Shown here: one piece after another, positions 43,147 through 51,444 of the stretch
Layout: the number at the start of each line of letters is the position of its first letter
Position numbering within the stretch: the first letter of the stretch is position 1
Origin: Clostridiales bacterium
Lineage (GTDB): Bacteria > Bacillota > Clostridia > Oscillospirales > Oscillospiraceae
Reading direction: 5' to 3'
Length of the DNA stretch: 64,000 nt
Assembly (NCBI GenBank): GCA_019420945.1
Contig: JAHZGF010000017.1
Span: forward strand, 62,001 to 126,000
Notes under the pieces: model-generated
The model's input: only the letters and a program-made list of their open reading frames with translations
Told to the model about the DNA's origin: nothing
Databases searched by the model: none
Made by a program: the position numbers and the translations under genes

Positions 43147-43749
43147 CTACAGTAAAACTGCAGCTTTATCTCGGGTGAAATGAAAGCTGGCCGAGGCCAG
43201 CCAAAATCCCATCAGCAGCAGCCAGGGTTTTCCGCCTGGCAGGAGTAAAAGAGCTATGCCCCAGAGGATGATACCAAGAGAGAAACCCTTGGAAATACAA
43301 CTGGTCAGCCGATCGGCCCATTCCAGGCTGGTTAGCCAGGACAAAAGTGAAAACAGGGCACAGCCTCCGTCCAGAGGTGCTACCGGGAGCAGGTTAAAGA
43401 ACCCCAGCAGCAGATTAGCACCTATCAGCAGCGGGGACTGATAGCTGGTTGTCAAAACAGCCGCCAGCAGCAGATTGGCGGCCGGCCCCGAAAGGCTCAG
43501 AATGAGGTCCTGGAAAAAGGAGCCGGAAACACACTCCTCTTCCAGCGTCAATTCCGCCCCCAGGGCAGTCAACGTGAGACGGTCTAAGTGGCGGCCAGTG
43601 CACCATGCGGCTGCGATATGGCCAAATTCATGGAAGGCAGCCGCCAACAGCAGTGCTGCCAGCAGCTCAAGACTGCCAAAATAGGCGGAGGCACTGAGCA
43701 GCGCGATAAAACTGGGGTAGAGATCGACCCGTCCTATGGAATACTTCAT
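43147..43749 (-). CDS. M50-family membrane metalloprotease (SpoIVFB-like)
   Basis: A 200-residue site-2 protease. The zinc motif HEFGH (about residue 40) lies in the second membrane segment, and NLLPVAPLDGG (about residue 118) gives the third ligand. About five to six membrane segments are present. SpoIVFB of Bacillus, which cleaves pro-sigma-K during sporulation, is the best known member of this small type. The gene overlaps the upstream small membrane-protein gene by 4 bases, reminiscent of the spoIVFA-spoIVFB pair. It has no CBS domain. Confidence 0.85.
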   Translation of the reverse strand: MKYSIGRVDLYPSFIALLSASAYFGSLELLAALLLAAAFHEFGHIAAAWCTGRHLDRLTLTALGAELTLEEECVSGSFFQDLILSLSGPAANLLLAAVLTTSYQSPLLIGANLLLGFFNLLPVAPLDGGCALFSLLSWLTSLEWADRLTSCISKGFSLGIILWGIALLLLPGGKPWLLLMGFWLASASFHFTRDKAAVLL

Positions 43750-44195
43750 TGCTGCCCAGATTGAACCGTCGCCAGATCTGATTCAGCCGATAAAATGGTA
43801 TTGGGCAATAGATTGCTATGAAATTGAGCCGCAGACTCCAACCATGCTGCACTTTCCTCCACGGCGGATTCTTCTACCTCGGTGGGTAAAAAGGTGTCAA
43901 CGCACCACTCACGCACCGCCTGGGGCCAGCTCTCTCCAGCGCTGACCGCTTCCCCCAATGCCTCCACGGAGTTGAGCAGTGACTGATCCCCGGAGATTAC
44001 CTGCCGCACCGAACCGAACACATCAAAGACCTGTTCCGGAATCAGCCCGCCACCCACAAAAACCAATAAAAAGATTGCGGCGGAGGCGATCAACTGAAGC
44101 AGTAGTCGGTTGAGCTTCTGCTCCCCCTTTTTGGGGGCTTTGGATGCCCGCTTGGCCATTGACGTACCTGTACGCCTGTCCTGGTTTATTGTCAT
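43746..44195 (-). CDS. Small membrane protein paired with the M50 protease
   Basis: A 149-residue protein with a basic, lysine-rich N-terminus (RASKAPKKGEQKLNR), one membrane segment (about residues 32-52, ASAAIFLLVFVGGGLIP), and a soluble, acidic tail. It overlaps the M50 gene by 4 bases, so the two are co-translated. By position and shape it could be a SpoIVFA-like partner that holds and inhibits the protease, but it lacks the M23 peptidase fold seen in SpoIVFA and I do not recognise its sequence. AAAGGGGGACAGG precedes the ATG. Confidence 0.75.
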   Translation of the reverse strand: MTINQDRRTGTSMAKRASKAPKKGEQKLNRLLLQLIASAAIFLLVFVGGGLIPEQVFDVFGSVRQVISGDQSLLNSVEALGEAVSAGESWPQAVREWCVDTFLPTEVEESAVEESAAWLESAAQFHSNLLPNTILSAESDLATVQSGQQ

Positions 44196-44284
44196 AAGCC
44201 TGTCCCCCTTTCGTTAGCATCCTATGAGGAAGGGCACCATTTTATGAGTTTCATTGAATACGAGGAAAAAGAAGTTAAGGTAGA

Positions 44285-44322
44285 CCAAGGGCGCCGTATG
44301 TGAAAACATGCGACGCCCTTGG
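44285..44322 (-). terminator. Hairpin after spoIVA
   Basis: CCAAGGGCGCCGTATGT / ACATGCGACGCCCTTGG with a GAAA loop, 15 of 17 bases pairing. Downstream of the stem on the minus strand there is no T run, so efficient termination is uncertain. Confidence 0.5.
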
Positions 44323-44329
44323 CGAAAGC

Positions 44330-45808
44330 TTATAAAATGATGCAGATGAGGCCACCACTACCCTCGTTGATGATTCGCTGGAGGGTTTCCCGCAGCTTGA
44401 CACGGGCATCCTCGGGCATGCGCATCAGCTTGCCCTGCAAGTCTTCATTGACCAGTTCATGGAAGGACTTGCCGAAGATATTGGACTGCCAGATCTGCTT
44501 GGGGTCTCCCTCGAACTCCTGGAGCAGGTAGTTAATCATCTCTTCACTCTGCTTCTCATTGCCCACAATGGGAGAGATGACCGTTTCAATGTCAGCCCGG
44601 AGCATGTGAATGGAAGGAGCACTGGCCTTGAGGCGGACGCCGTAACGTCCTCCCTGTTTCATGATTTCGGGCTCCTCCAGTTTCAGCTCCTCGATGGTGG
44701 GCACCACAATACCGTAGCCGGTATTTTTGACAGATTCCAGAGCGTCGGCCACCTTGTCATATTCCCGCTTGACCGAGGCGAGTACGGTCAGCTGCTGGAA
44801 CAGATCGCCATCGTCCCGTACCTCAATTCCGGTTTCGGTAGACAATGTCTGGAAGAACAGCTCTCTGGGCAGTTCCAGTTTCAGAGAGGCAATGCCGCTT
44901 CCCAAATCTACAGAGGAAAGCTCCGTGGAGGCCAGATTGGCGCATTCGGAGATGCTGGAAGAAAAGGATTTGATCTCTGCAATGCGGGAAATCTGTTGGG
45001 CTTTTGCACAGATTTGAGCAAACAGCTCCTGCTTCATGGGATGTTTGGAAGGCAGTGCCTCCACCCAGCTGGGCAGGAACAGATCGATTTCCTGCAGCGG
45101 GAATTCATACAGTACCCGGCACAGAATGTCGGTAATATCCTGTTCGTCCAGCGTCTGGCAGTCTACCGCCAGACAACCTACACCATAGCGGCTCTCGATA
45201 TCTTCCCGAATGGCCTGGGCTCTGGGGGCTGTAGGATCTGCAGAGTTGAGCAGGATTAAAAATGGTTTGCCCAGCTCCTTGAGCTCCTGGATGGTTCTCT
45301 CCTCCGCCTCCAGGTAGTCCTCCCGGGGGATATCGGTAATGGTGCCGTCGGTGGTGACTACAATGCCGATGGTGGAGTGCTCGGTGATGACCTTGCGGGT
45401 CCCGATTTCCGCCGCTTCCGCCATGGGGATTTCGTAGTCAAACCAGGGGGTTGTCACCATTCTGGGCTGATCGTCTTCCATCTGCCCTACCGCGCTGTTG
45501 ACCAGATAACCCACCGAGTCAATGAGTCGAACGGAAAAACGGATCCCCTCTTCCGTCTCTATCTCCACCGCTTCCTCCGGTACAAACTTGGGCTCGGCGG
45601 TCATGATGGTGCGGCCGGAACCGCTCTGGGGCAGCTCATCCTTGGCCCGCTCTTTTTGATAGACGTTTTCGATTTTGGGGATCACCAGGGTCTCCATAAA
45701 CCGCTTAATGAAGGTGGATTTTCCAGTGCGAACCGGGCCCACAACGCCGATGTAAATGTTTCCGCCGGTACGGGTCGCCATATCCGTATAGATCTCATGC
45801 TGTTCCAT
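44330..45808 (-). CDS. spoIVA: Stage IV sporulation protein A
   Basis: A 492-residue ATPase that polymerises on the forespore to form the basement layer of the spore coat. The N-terminal TRAFAC-like ATPase has GPVRTGKSTFIKRFM (Walker A) at about residue 25, and the protein matches the family along its whole length (TRTGGNIYIGVVGP, GYGIVVPTIEELKLEEP and RYGVRLKASAPSIHML), with the usual C-terminal end. It directly follows the SipL-like gene (18 bases apart) and is downstream of spoVM, the gene of its membrane anchor. Confidence 0.97.
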   Translation of the reverse strand: MEQHEIYTDMATRTGGNIYIGVVGPVRTGKSTFIKRFMETLVIPKIENVYQKERAKDELPQSGSGRTIMTAEPKFVPEEAVEIETEEGIRFSVRLIDSVGYLVNSAVGQMEDDQPRMVTTPWFDYEIPMAEAAEIGTRKVITEHSTIGIVVTTDGTITDIPREDYLEAEERTIQELKELGKPFLILLNSADPTAPRAQAIREDIESRYGVGCLAVDCQTLDEQDITDILCRVLYEFPLQEIDLFLPSWVEALPSKHPMKQELFAQICAKAQQISRIAEIKSFSSSISECANLASTELSSVDLGSGIASLKLELPRELFFQTLSTETGIEVRDDGDLFQQLTVLASVKREYDKVADALESVKNTGYGIVVPTIEELKLEEPEIMKQGGRYGVRLKASAPSIHMLRADIETVISPIVGNEKQSEEMINYLLQEFEGDPKQIWQSNIFGKSFHELVNEDLQGKLMRMPEDARVKLRETLQRIINEGSGGLICIIL

Positions 45809-45826
45809 TATAATAACGTCCCCCCT

Positions 45827-47332
45827 TCAGCGATTGCGCGGGATGAGCAGGAATCTGCCTCCGGCAGCGGACTCATCGCTGATTTGATTGACTGCCAAAA
45901 TGTCTTCCACGGTGGCAAAGTACTCCTTCCCCAGATCCCAGAGCGATTCCCCTTCCCTCAGCATACGAAGTACGGCAGAGGGCTTCGGGAGACCATCCTC
46001 CTCTGCCTCATCCAGTACCAGAGCGCTGACATAATGGAAGGCAGAAACAGAGATTACGGCATAGTGGATCAACAGGCTTCCCCGCAGCTCCATTCCTCCT
46101 GCCGCCGAAATACAGGCCCCATCCAAGAGCTTTGCTTCCAGAACAACCCGCTCCGTCTGTGGCTGAGAAATGGGAAGCTCCACATAGCAGCTCTGATCGA
46201 TCTTGGAAAGATGTCCGTCCCGCTCCTTCAAGCAAGCGGAGATTTTCAGTCTGCATCGATAACTGCTCCCGGCGCTGCCCGGAGAGATTTCGCTGAGGGT
46301 CACTGTCTGATCCAAGACTTCAGCCGTGGGTACTTCCAGATCCATTGCCTGACGGAAGGGGTGAATCAGGGTATTTTGCTCAGCAATTCGGAATTGTTCC
46401 TGGCGATCTTCCACACACTGGCAAGGGCAGGCGGTGCTGTAAGCGTCACAGAGTACGCTGCTCTCCCGGCAATCCACCAACACCGCGCAGGCGTAAAGTT
46501 CCATATTGAAGTAGATTGTGTCATCCCCAGACAGCTCTGTCTGGAGATCGGTGGCAGCCAGGTTGACCATAGGCATGGCCGTCTCACTGGATTCTCCGGC
46601 GTCCAGCACCTGGGACACAGGCAAGTCGTATTCTTCGCAGATCAACTCGTGATCCGATCCCAATGCCCGAACTCTGGCTTTGACGCCTCCCTTGAACACA
46701 ATCTTACTGCCAACAATTTTGCTTTCGTTGCAATAGGGGGTGACATCGCAGCTCAACAGACGTTCCAGCTTTCGGTGCCCGCCGGGGAGCCCTACGCTTT
46801 CCTCAAAGGGAAACGTTTTCTCCGTTACCTGGGAGATATACTGAAAGGCCACTTGTTCCATTTTCGTCTGAATGGGGACTTCTCCCCCCTCCACTCCAAC
46901 GGAATAACGCATTTTATCAGCGGAAAATACCAGAAAATGTGCGGAAACCTCAGCCTGAACCAAAATTTTGCGGGGATTCATGACTTTGACATCGACACCC
47001 AGCAGCTTGGGCAGCACATTCACCCGGCAGGATTCCGTAATGTTGCCGGCCTCCGCAGCGCAGCGAAACGGGATGTGTACTGGAATGCTGTAAGCACTTC
47101 CCTCTTCCTCTGCAGCATAAAGGACCGAAGCGATTACATCACCCTCACAGGTGATATTACCTTCTCCTGCACGGCAAGTGCGCAGATACAATGTGGCTGA
47201 AGCGGTCACTACCGTTCCGATATCCGGCATAGAGTCGGACACAATGCTCTCCTGAGTCTCCTCTCGACGCACTACGGTATCCAGAACGCAGGAATAACAC
47301 TTCAGCTCCTCATACTGCAAACCAAGATCCAT
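45827..47332 (-). CDS. sipL: SipL-like spore protein: DUF3794 (SPOCS) repeats plus LysM
   Basis: A 501-residue mother-cell spore protein. Two to three DUF3794/SPOCS domains fill residues 1-430 (typical strands such as VKARVRALGSDHELICEEYDLPVSQVLDAG), and a LysM domain closes it (LREGESLWDLGKEYFATVEDILAVNQI). This is the exact layout of SipL of Clostridioides difficile, whose LysM part binds SpoIVA. Being next to spoIVA strongly supports that role. The start ATG at 47332 follows AAAGGAGAG. In the leader are a sigma-E-like promoter and alternative hairpins. Confidence 0.85.
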   Translation of the reverse strand: MDLGLQYEELKCYSCVLDTVVRREETQESIVSDSMPDIGTVVTASATLYLRTCRAGEGNITCEGDVIASVLYAAEEEGSAYSIPVHIPFRCAAEAGNITESCRVNVLPKLLGVDVKVMNPRKILVQAEVSAHFLVFSADKMRYSVGVEGGEVPIQTKMEQVAFQYISQVTEKTFPFEESVGLPGGHRKLERLLSCDVTPYCNESKIVGSKIVFKGGVKARVRALGSDHELICEEYDLPVSQVLDAGESSETAMPMVNLAATDLQTELSGDDTIYFNMELYACAVLVDCRESSVLCDAYSTACPCQCVEDRQEQFRIAEQNTLIHPFRQAMDLEVPTAEVLDQTVTLSEISPGSAGSSYRCRLKISACLKERDGHLSKIDQSCYVELPISQPQTERVVLEAKLLDGACISAAGGMELRGSLLIHYAVISVSAFHYVSALVLDEAEEDGLPKPSAVLRMLREGESLWDLGKEYFATVEDILAVNQISDESAAGGRFLLIPRNR

Positions 47333-47336
47333 GAAG

Positions 47337-47383
47337 CAATCTCTCCTTTCGTCCTCTCAAAGAGATTGCTCGGTACAATCTCT
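47337..47383 (-). promoter_or_regulatory. Two mutually exclusive hairpins in the sipL leader
   Basis: On the plus strand CAATCTCT (47337-47344), AGAGATTG (47361-47368) and CAATCTCT (47376-47383) are present. In the minus-strand RNA the middle segment can pair with either neighbour: with the far one it forms a hairpin with a 7-base loop, with the near one it covers the AAAGGAG binding site of sipL. The functional reading as a translation switch is inference. Confidence 0.45.
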
Positions 47384-47417
47384 TCCGTTATTTTGTTTGA
47401 AGGACGTTTTCAAGAGA

Positions 47418-47446
47418 AAGATATGTCCAAGCTGACTGGGTTATGA
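47418..47446 (-). promoter_or_regulatory. Sigma-E-like promoter of sipL-spoIVA
   Basis: On the minus strand TCATAAC (47446-47440) and CATATCTT (47425-47418), 14 bases apart, giving the ATA-N16-CATA spacing of sigma-E promoters. Placed 85 bases before the sipL start. Confidence 0.5.
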
Positions 47447-47494
47447 CTATCTAGGAAAACAAAAGCCATGCTGCATGGTCCTTACAATGTCCCT

Positions 47495-47566
47495 TTAGTG
47501 CATTTTGAATAGGACCTTCAGGATACCAGATAAAAACTTGGGTGATTTCCAAATGACGATCTTCAT
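47495..47566 (-). CDS. spoVM: Stage V sporulation protein M
   Basis: A 23-codon gene too short for usual gene finding. The product, 23 residues beginning MKIVIWKSPKFLSGIL, aligns with Bacillus SpoVM (26 residues), including Lys2, Lys7, Pro9, Lys10, Phe11, Leu12, Gly14 and Ile15. It is an amphipathic helix that senses positive curvature of the forespore membrane and recruits SpoIVA. A perfect AGGAGGTG lies 5 bases before the ATG. It follows thiN (with a small gene between), as in Bacillus. A CATACGGT box (47594-47587) resembles a sigma-E -10 region, but the -35 spacing is imperfect. Confidence 0.9.
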   Translation of the reverse strand: MKIVIWKSPKFLSGILKVLFKMH

Positions 47567-47607
47567 CCCGGCACCTCCTCATTCACACCGTATGTCCGGA
47601 CAGATGG

Positions 47608-47754
47608 TTATGGTTTCCGCATCCAGCTCAGGCCGAGCACAATCAGGGCGCCCGCCCCCACAAAGATGATGACGCAAGTCGGCAGAACCATACTCAGCAA
47701 TATTCCGATTCCAAGGGAAATGGCACACAGCCCACTGGGCTTACAATGACGCAT
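47608..47754 (-). CDS. 48-residue membrane peptide of unknown function
   Basis: A short gene between thiN and spoVM. The start ATG at 47754 is preceded by AGGGGGTG at 5 bases, a strong site, and that site lies in the 3' arm of the hairpin at 47757-47806. The product MRHCKPSGLCAISLGIG... has a hydrophobic core (about residues 11-44) with a Gly-rich pattern that may span the membrane once or twice, with basic ends. I do not recognise it; similar small proteins occur in clostridia. It ends 41 bases before spoVM starts and may be co-transcribed with it. Confidence 0.6.
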   Translation of the reverse strand: MRHCKPSGLCAISLGIGILLSMVLPTCVIIFVGAGALIVLGLSWMRKP

Positions 47755-47756
47755 GA

Positions 47757-47806
47757 AAACACCCCCTGCGTAATACTGCTGTCACAGTCTACGCAGAGGG
47801 TGTTTT
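47757..47806 (-). terminator. Terminator/attenuator hairpin after thiN
   Basis: On the minus strand AAACACCCTCTGCGTA / TACGCAGGGGGTGTTT pairs fully (one U-G) around a 17-base loop, followed by TTTTC. It closes the long operon at thiN, and its 3' arm contains the ribosome binding site of the 48-residue gene. Confidence 0.7.
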
Positions 47807-47822
47807 ATTTGTGTCACAAATT

Positions 47823-48461
47823 TCAGTTGCTCCGGATCAGCAGGCCAATTCCAGATTCCACTTCAATCATGCAGGGTTGGCCGGGCATACATTCATTGCT
47901 GATGCCAAGGGATTCCCAACGATAGAGATTCACCTGCTGAATTTCATATTTAGCTCCGGTAATCGTAACTCGCTCCAGCGTTTGATCCAGTGGCACAATA
48001 CCGAAATAGTGGTAATGTGGATGATGGGGCACCTCTGTCCGCCCCGGCGGCAGCAACCGAATCTCGTTCCATGGATCCAGAATCATCCCATCAGCACCAG
48101 CCCGCCAGATTCGTTCCAGTTGTCCTACGGCGGAAAAATGGTGATCTTGCCGCCCTCCGGTACAGCCGCAGAGCAGCAGTTCCTGGTAGCCTTCTTTCAA
48201 TGCCCGGGAAACCGCCATGTCCAGGTCGGTGACGTCTTTTTCAGAGGGTAATAAATCCGCTGGACAGTTTCCGGCGTGACCACCAGAGTCGTCATCTCCC
48301 ACGTACCAATCCAGAGTAAGGCCAAGGCCTTCCGCCGTATTACGGCCACCGTCGGCACAGATGATAGCAGCGTCAGAACGAAGATAGTTCTTTAAAAAGC
48401 TCCAGTTGTTTCCGGGAGCAGAACCAAAAATAACGGCCTGTTTTTTTAACGATGCTCCCAC
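47823..48461 (-). CDS. thiN: Thiamine pyrophosphokinase
   Basis: A 212-residue enzyme that transfers pyrophosphate from ATP to thiamine. It has ICADGGRNTAEGL, DWYVGDDDSGG, and CTGGRQDHHFSAVGQL (ATP and thiamine binding regions), then a C-terminal beta domain. It starts inside the end of rsgA (16-base overlap) and is the last gene of the long minus-strand operon. The usual rpe gene between rsgA and thiN is absent. Confidence 0.93.
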   Translation of the reverse strand: MGASLKKQAVIFGSAPGNNWSFLKNYLRSDAAIICADGGRNTAEGLGLTLDWYVGDDDSGGHAGNCPADLLPSEKDVTDLDMAVSRALKEGYQELLLCGCTGGRQDHHFSAVGQLERIWRAGADGMILDPWNEIRLLPPGRTEVPHHPHYHYFGIVPLDQTLERVTITGAKYEIQQVNLYRWESLGISNECMPGQPCMIEVESGIGLLIRSN

Positions 48462-49324
48462 TGCTTATACTCCTTTGCCACCTGGTAAAGGCGGACATAA
48501 CTTTGGTGTCGGGATTTTGAGATTTTTCCCTCTTCTAAAGCCTCCAAAACAGCGCAGCCCTTTTCCTTGGTATGAGAGCAGCCCACAAACTTACACTGGC
48601 CCAGGTAGGGGTGAAACTCCCGGAAAGCCAGCGCAAGACTCTCTTTTTCCAACAGCTCTGGAACTTCAGTGTCAAAACTGGCAAAACCAGGGGTATCTGC
48701 CACCAGAGCCCCATTGGGCAGCCGGAACAGCTCAACATGACGGGTGGTATGCCGACCACGGCCCAGCTTATCACTGACTTCGCCGGTGGCAATGGATAGC
48801 CTGGGGTCCAGCGCATTTAAAATGCTGGATTTCCCCACGCCGGAGTTGCCGGTAAACACCACAGTTTTACCCGCAATGGCATCGGAGAGCTCTTGAATTC
48901 CCTCACCTGTTACTGCGCTGACCTGAATGGTGGTAAACCCTGCCTGCCGATAAATCTCATAAAGTTGCTCGCAGGGCTCCAAATCGCATTTATTCAGGCA
49001 GATTACCGGTTCGCAGTCTTTGCGCTCTGCAATGGCAGCCACCCGGTCAATCAGAAAGGGATCCGTGACCGGATTGACGCCGGCGGCGATCATGACCAGC
49101 TGATCCATATTGGCCACAGAAGGACGGCTGAAGAAATTTTTTCGATCCAAAATCCGTTCCACGCTGCCGGTGCCGCTGCCCAGAGGGGTGATCTCAACCC
49201 GGTCCCCCACCAGCGGGCTGGTGCCCGCATGGCGGAATTTACCCCGGGCCCGGCAGGTTATCGTTTCCCCGTCGCAGTCCACATAGTAGAAGCCACTAAG
49301 GGCTTTGATGATGGTGCCGGTCAT
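48446..49324 (-). CDS. rsgA: Ribosome small subunit-dependent GTPase A
   Basis: A 292-residue circularly permuted GTPase helping 30S maturation. An OB-fold N-terminus (YVDCDGETITCRARGKFR) precedes G4 (LNKCDL), then G1 (FTGNSGVGKSSILNAL) and G3 (ADTPGF), the order diagnostic of this family. A zinc site C-x-C-x-H-x-C (CKFVGCSHTKEKGC) lies at the C-terminus. It follows prkC by 3 bases and overlaps thiN. Confidence 0.96.
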   Translation of the reverse strand: MTGTIIKALSGFYYVDCDGETITCRARGKFRHAGTSPLVGDRVEITPLGSGTGSVERILDRKNFFSRPSVANMDQLVMIAAGVNPVTDPFLIDRVAAIAERKDCEPVICLNKCDLEPCEQLYEIYRQAGFTTIQVSAVTGEGIQELSDAIAGKTVVFTGNSGVGKSSILNALDPRLSIATGEVSDKLGRGRHTTRHVELFRLPNGALVADTPGFASFDTEVPELLEKESLALAFREFHPYLGQCKFVGCSHTKEKGCAVLEALEEGKISKSRHQSYVRLYQVAKEYKQWEHR

Positions 49325-49327
49325 TGC

Positions 49328-51430
49328 TTAACTCTTTTTCTCGGAAATGTGGAAGGGGCATTCCACACCGTCTACTGTAGCGGTACAGGAGTAAATGGTG
49401 CCCTGCACAGGCAGCACATAGGTGGGGTCATCCGGAGAGACGGTATCTTCATAAACCTCACCGTTGATGGTGATTTGAAGCAGAGCATCCTTGGTCCGTC
49501 CCTCAGGCAGAGTGACCTCAATATTCCAGATCTTGGATTCTGGATCCTCGGTGGTGCCGGAACCGCCCTGAGAGGAATCAGGAGTATCAGGCTCTTCTGG
49601 TTCAGGTTCAGGCCCAAGGCTGATGGTGATATCCACCGAGTCACCCTCCTGGACCGGAGTTCCCTGGGGAATGCTCTGATAGCACACTTTGCCCTCAGCT
49701 TCATCGTTGTGTTCATAGCTGACACCGCCAGAACCAAGCACAAGACCCATATTGGAAATGGCGTTTCTGGCATCGGCCTCCGTTAGGCCCAGCAATTGGA
49801 TCATTTCAAATGTCTTGGTCTCCGGGCCTTGGCTGTAATAAATGGTCACGGTTTTACCCTTTTCCAGAGTAGTACCGGCAGCAGGATCTGTGCGGATGAC
49901 CATGTTTTCGGAAATATCATCGCTGTATTCCGGCTGGCAAACGGTTTGGAGACCCAGGGATTCCAGCTGACTCTTCACCTGGCGATAGTCATGGGTGCCG
50001 TCGCTGTAATTCTCCAGGACAATCTGCTCCGGCTTATCTTCTTCCGGGCCACCGCTTAGCGTGACGGTGATCTCAGTGGTCTCCGATTTCACGGTGCGGG
50101 TGCTGTCGGGAGACTGCTCGATAATGGTGCCGATCTCCTCTTCACTGGCCACGGTTTCGCCGACAGTGATGGTAAAGTGAGCTTTGAGGTTTTCATCGGC
50201 GTCGATCATAGCCTGGGCTTCTTCCACGGTTTTGCCAAGCAGATCAGGCACCTGGTAGCTGGGGGACGAAGCAAAGAGCCCTCGGAACAGGGTAAACCAC
50301 AGAACAACAAACAGGATGACTAGAACACCGGCGATACCGGCGGTTACACCGATGAAAACCTTGTTTTTCTTCTTTTCATCGTATTCGTCGTACTCGTCTT
50401 CGTCCTGGTAGCTCTTCTTGGCTGTGCGCTCCTCTTCCCGCTCAAACCGGGCCACAGGGCGGCGCACGGGAGAGCTGCGGACGGTGGCATCAACGTCGGC
50501 CAAATCCTCATCATCCAGGAAGGTGCCGCCTCGTTTGACCACTGTGGGCTCATCTTCGGTGGGTTCCAACACGCCGGGGGAGCTGTACCCAAAGTCAATG
50601 TCAGGATTTTTGCGGAAGTCATCCAAATCCCGGAGCATTTCTTCCGCGCTGGAATAACGACGATCCGGCACAGAGGCCATGGCCTTCAGGGTGATCTGTT
50701 CCATGCCGAGCGGCACAGAGGGATTCAACTCTCTGGGAGGAACCGGAATAGATTTGATATGCTGAATGGCGACCGAGACCGGGTTGTCTCCCTCGAAGGG
50801 AAGTCGGCCCGTCAGCATCTCATAAAGCACAACGCCAGCGGAGTAGATATCGGAACGGGCATCGATATGGCTGCCCCGGGCCTGCTCTGGGGAGATATAA
50901 TGCACGGAGCCGATGGTCTCCTGGGTCATGGTAACCTGGGAAGTGGTGGAACGGGCGATGCCGAAGTCCGTCACCTTAACGCTGCCGTCCCGGAGCACCA
51001 TGACGTTCTGGGGCTTGATGTCCCGGTGGATGATGCCCCGGCTATGGGCGTGCTTCAGGCCCTGGAGGATCTGCACGATAAAGTGTAGTGCCTCACGCCA
51101 GTTAAGACAGCCTCCCCGCTTGTGCATGTATTGCTTCAGCGTAATGCCGTCAATGAGCTCCATAACGATGAACTCCCGACCATCCACCTGGCTGACATCA
51201 TAGACAGCCACAATGTTGGGATGGGAGAGCATGGCGACAGCCTGGGATTCGTCGTGGAATCTGCGGCGCAGATCCTGGTCTGCGGCCAATTCACTTTTTA
51301 AAATCTTGACCGCAACATAGCGATTGAGACGGTGGCAGTAGGCGCGATAAACCACAGCCATTCCGCCGGTGCCCAATACATCCAGTATTTCATAGCGGTC
51401 ATCGAGATATTTGCCGATATAGGGATCCAT
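49328..51430 (-). CDS. prkC: Membrane Ser/Thr protein kinase with PASTA repeats
   Basis: A 700-residue Hanks-type kinase. The cytoplasmic kinase domain (residues 10-275) has the glycine loop GTGGMAVVYRA, the Lys in VAVKILK, HRDIKPQN and TDFGIAR. A charged juxtamembrane part, one membrane segment (about residues 356-378), three PASTA repeats (about 395-625) and a short extra C-terminal part follow outside the cell. PASTA repeats sense muropeptides and lipid II. Gene pair with prpC, its phosphatase, is conserved in Firmicutes; in Bacillus PrkC promotes germination. Confidence 0.97.
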   Translation of the reverse strand: MDPYIGKYLDDRYEILDVLGTGGMAVVYRAYCHRLNRYVAVKILKSELAADQDLRRRFHDESQAVAMLSHPNIVAVYDVSQVDGREFIVMELIDGITLKQYMHKRGGCLNWREALHFIVQILQGLKHAHSRGIIHRDIKPQNVMVLRDGSVKVTDFGIARSTTSQVTMTQETIGSVHYISPEQARGSHIDARSDIYSAGVVLYEMLTGRLPFEGDNPVSVAIQHIKSIPVPPRELNPSVPLGMEQITLKAMASVPDRRYSSAEEMLRDLDDFRKNPDIDFGYSSPGVLEPTEDEPTVVKRGGTFLDDEDLADVDATVRSSPVRRPVARFEREEERTAKKSYQDEDEYDEYDEKKKNKVFIGVTAGIAGVLVILFVVLWFTLFRGLFASSPSYQVPDLLGKTVEEAQAMIDADENLKAHFTITVGETVASEEEIGTIIEQSPDSTRTVKSETTEITVTLSGGPEEDKPEQIVLENYSDGTHDYRQVKSQLESLGLQTVCQPEYSDDISENMVIRTDPAAGTTLEKGKTVTIYYSQGPETKTFEMIQLLGLTEADARNAISNMGLVLGSGGVSYEHNDEAEGKVCYQSIPQGTPVQEGDSVDITISLGPEPEPEEPDTPDSSQGGSGTTEDPESKIWNIEVTLPEGRTKDALLQITINGEVYEDTVSPDDPTYVLPVQGTIYSCTATVDGVECPFHISEKKS

Positions 51431-51444
51431 AGCAAACGCTCCTC

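Noticed and set aside
45377..47200. A 607-codon open frame opposite spoIVA and the sipL-like gene
   Set aside because: It spans two recognised sporulation genes on the other strand, has no domain of its own and arises from their codon bias.
47461..47482. A short hairpin CCATG-CTG-CATGG after spoVM followed by TTTTGTTTT on the minus strand
   Set aside because: Only five pairs with a three-base loop; may help end transcription but is too weak to list as a terminator.
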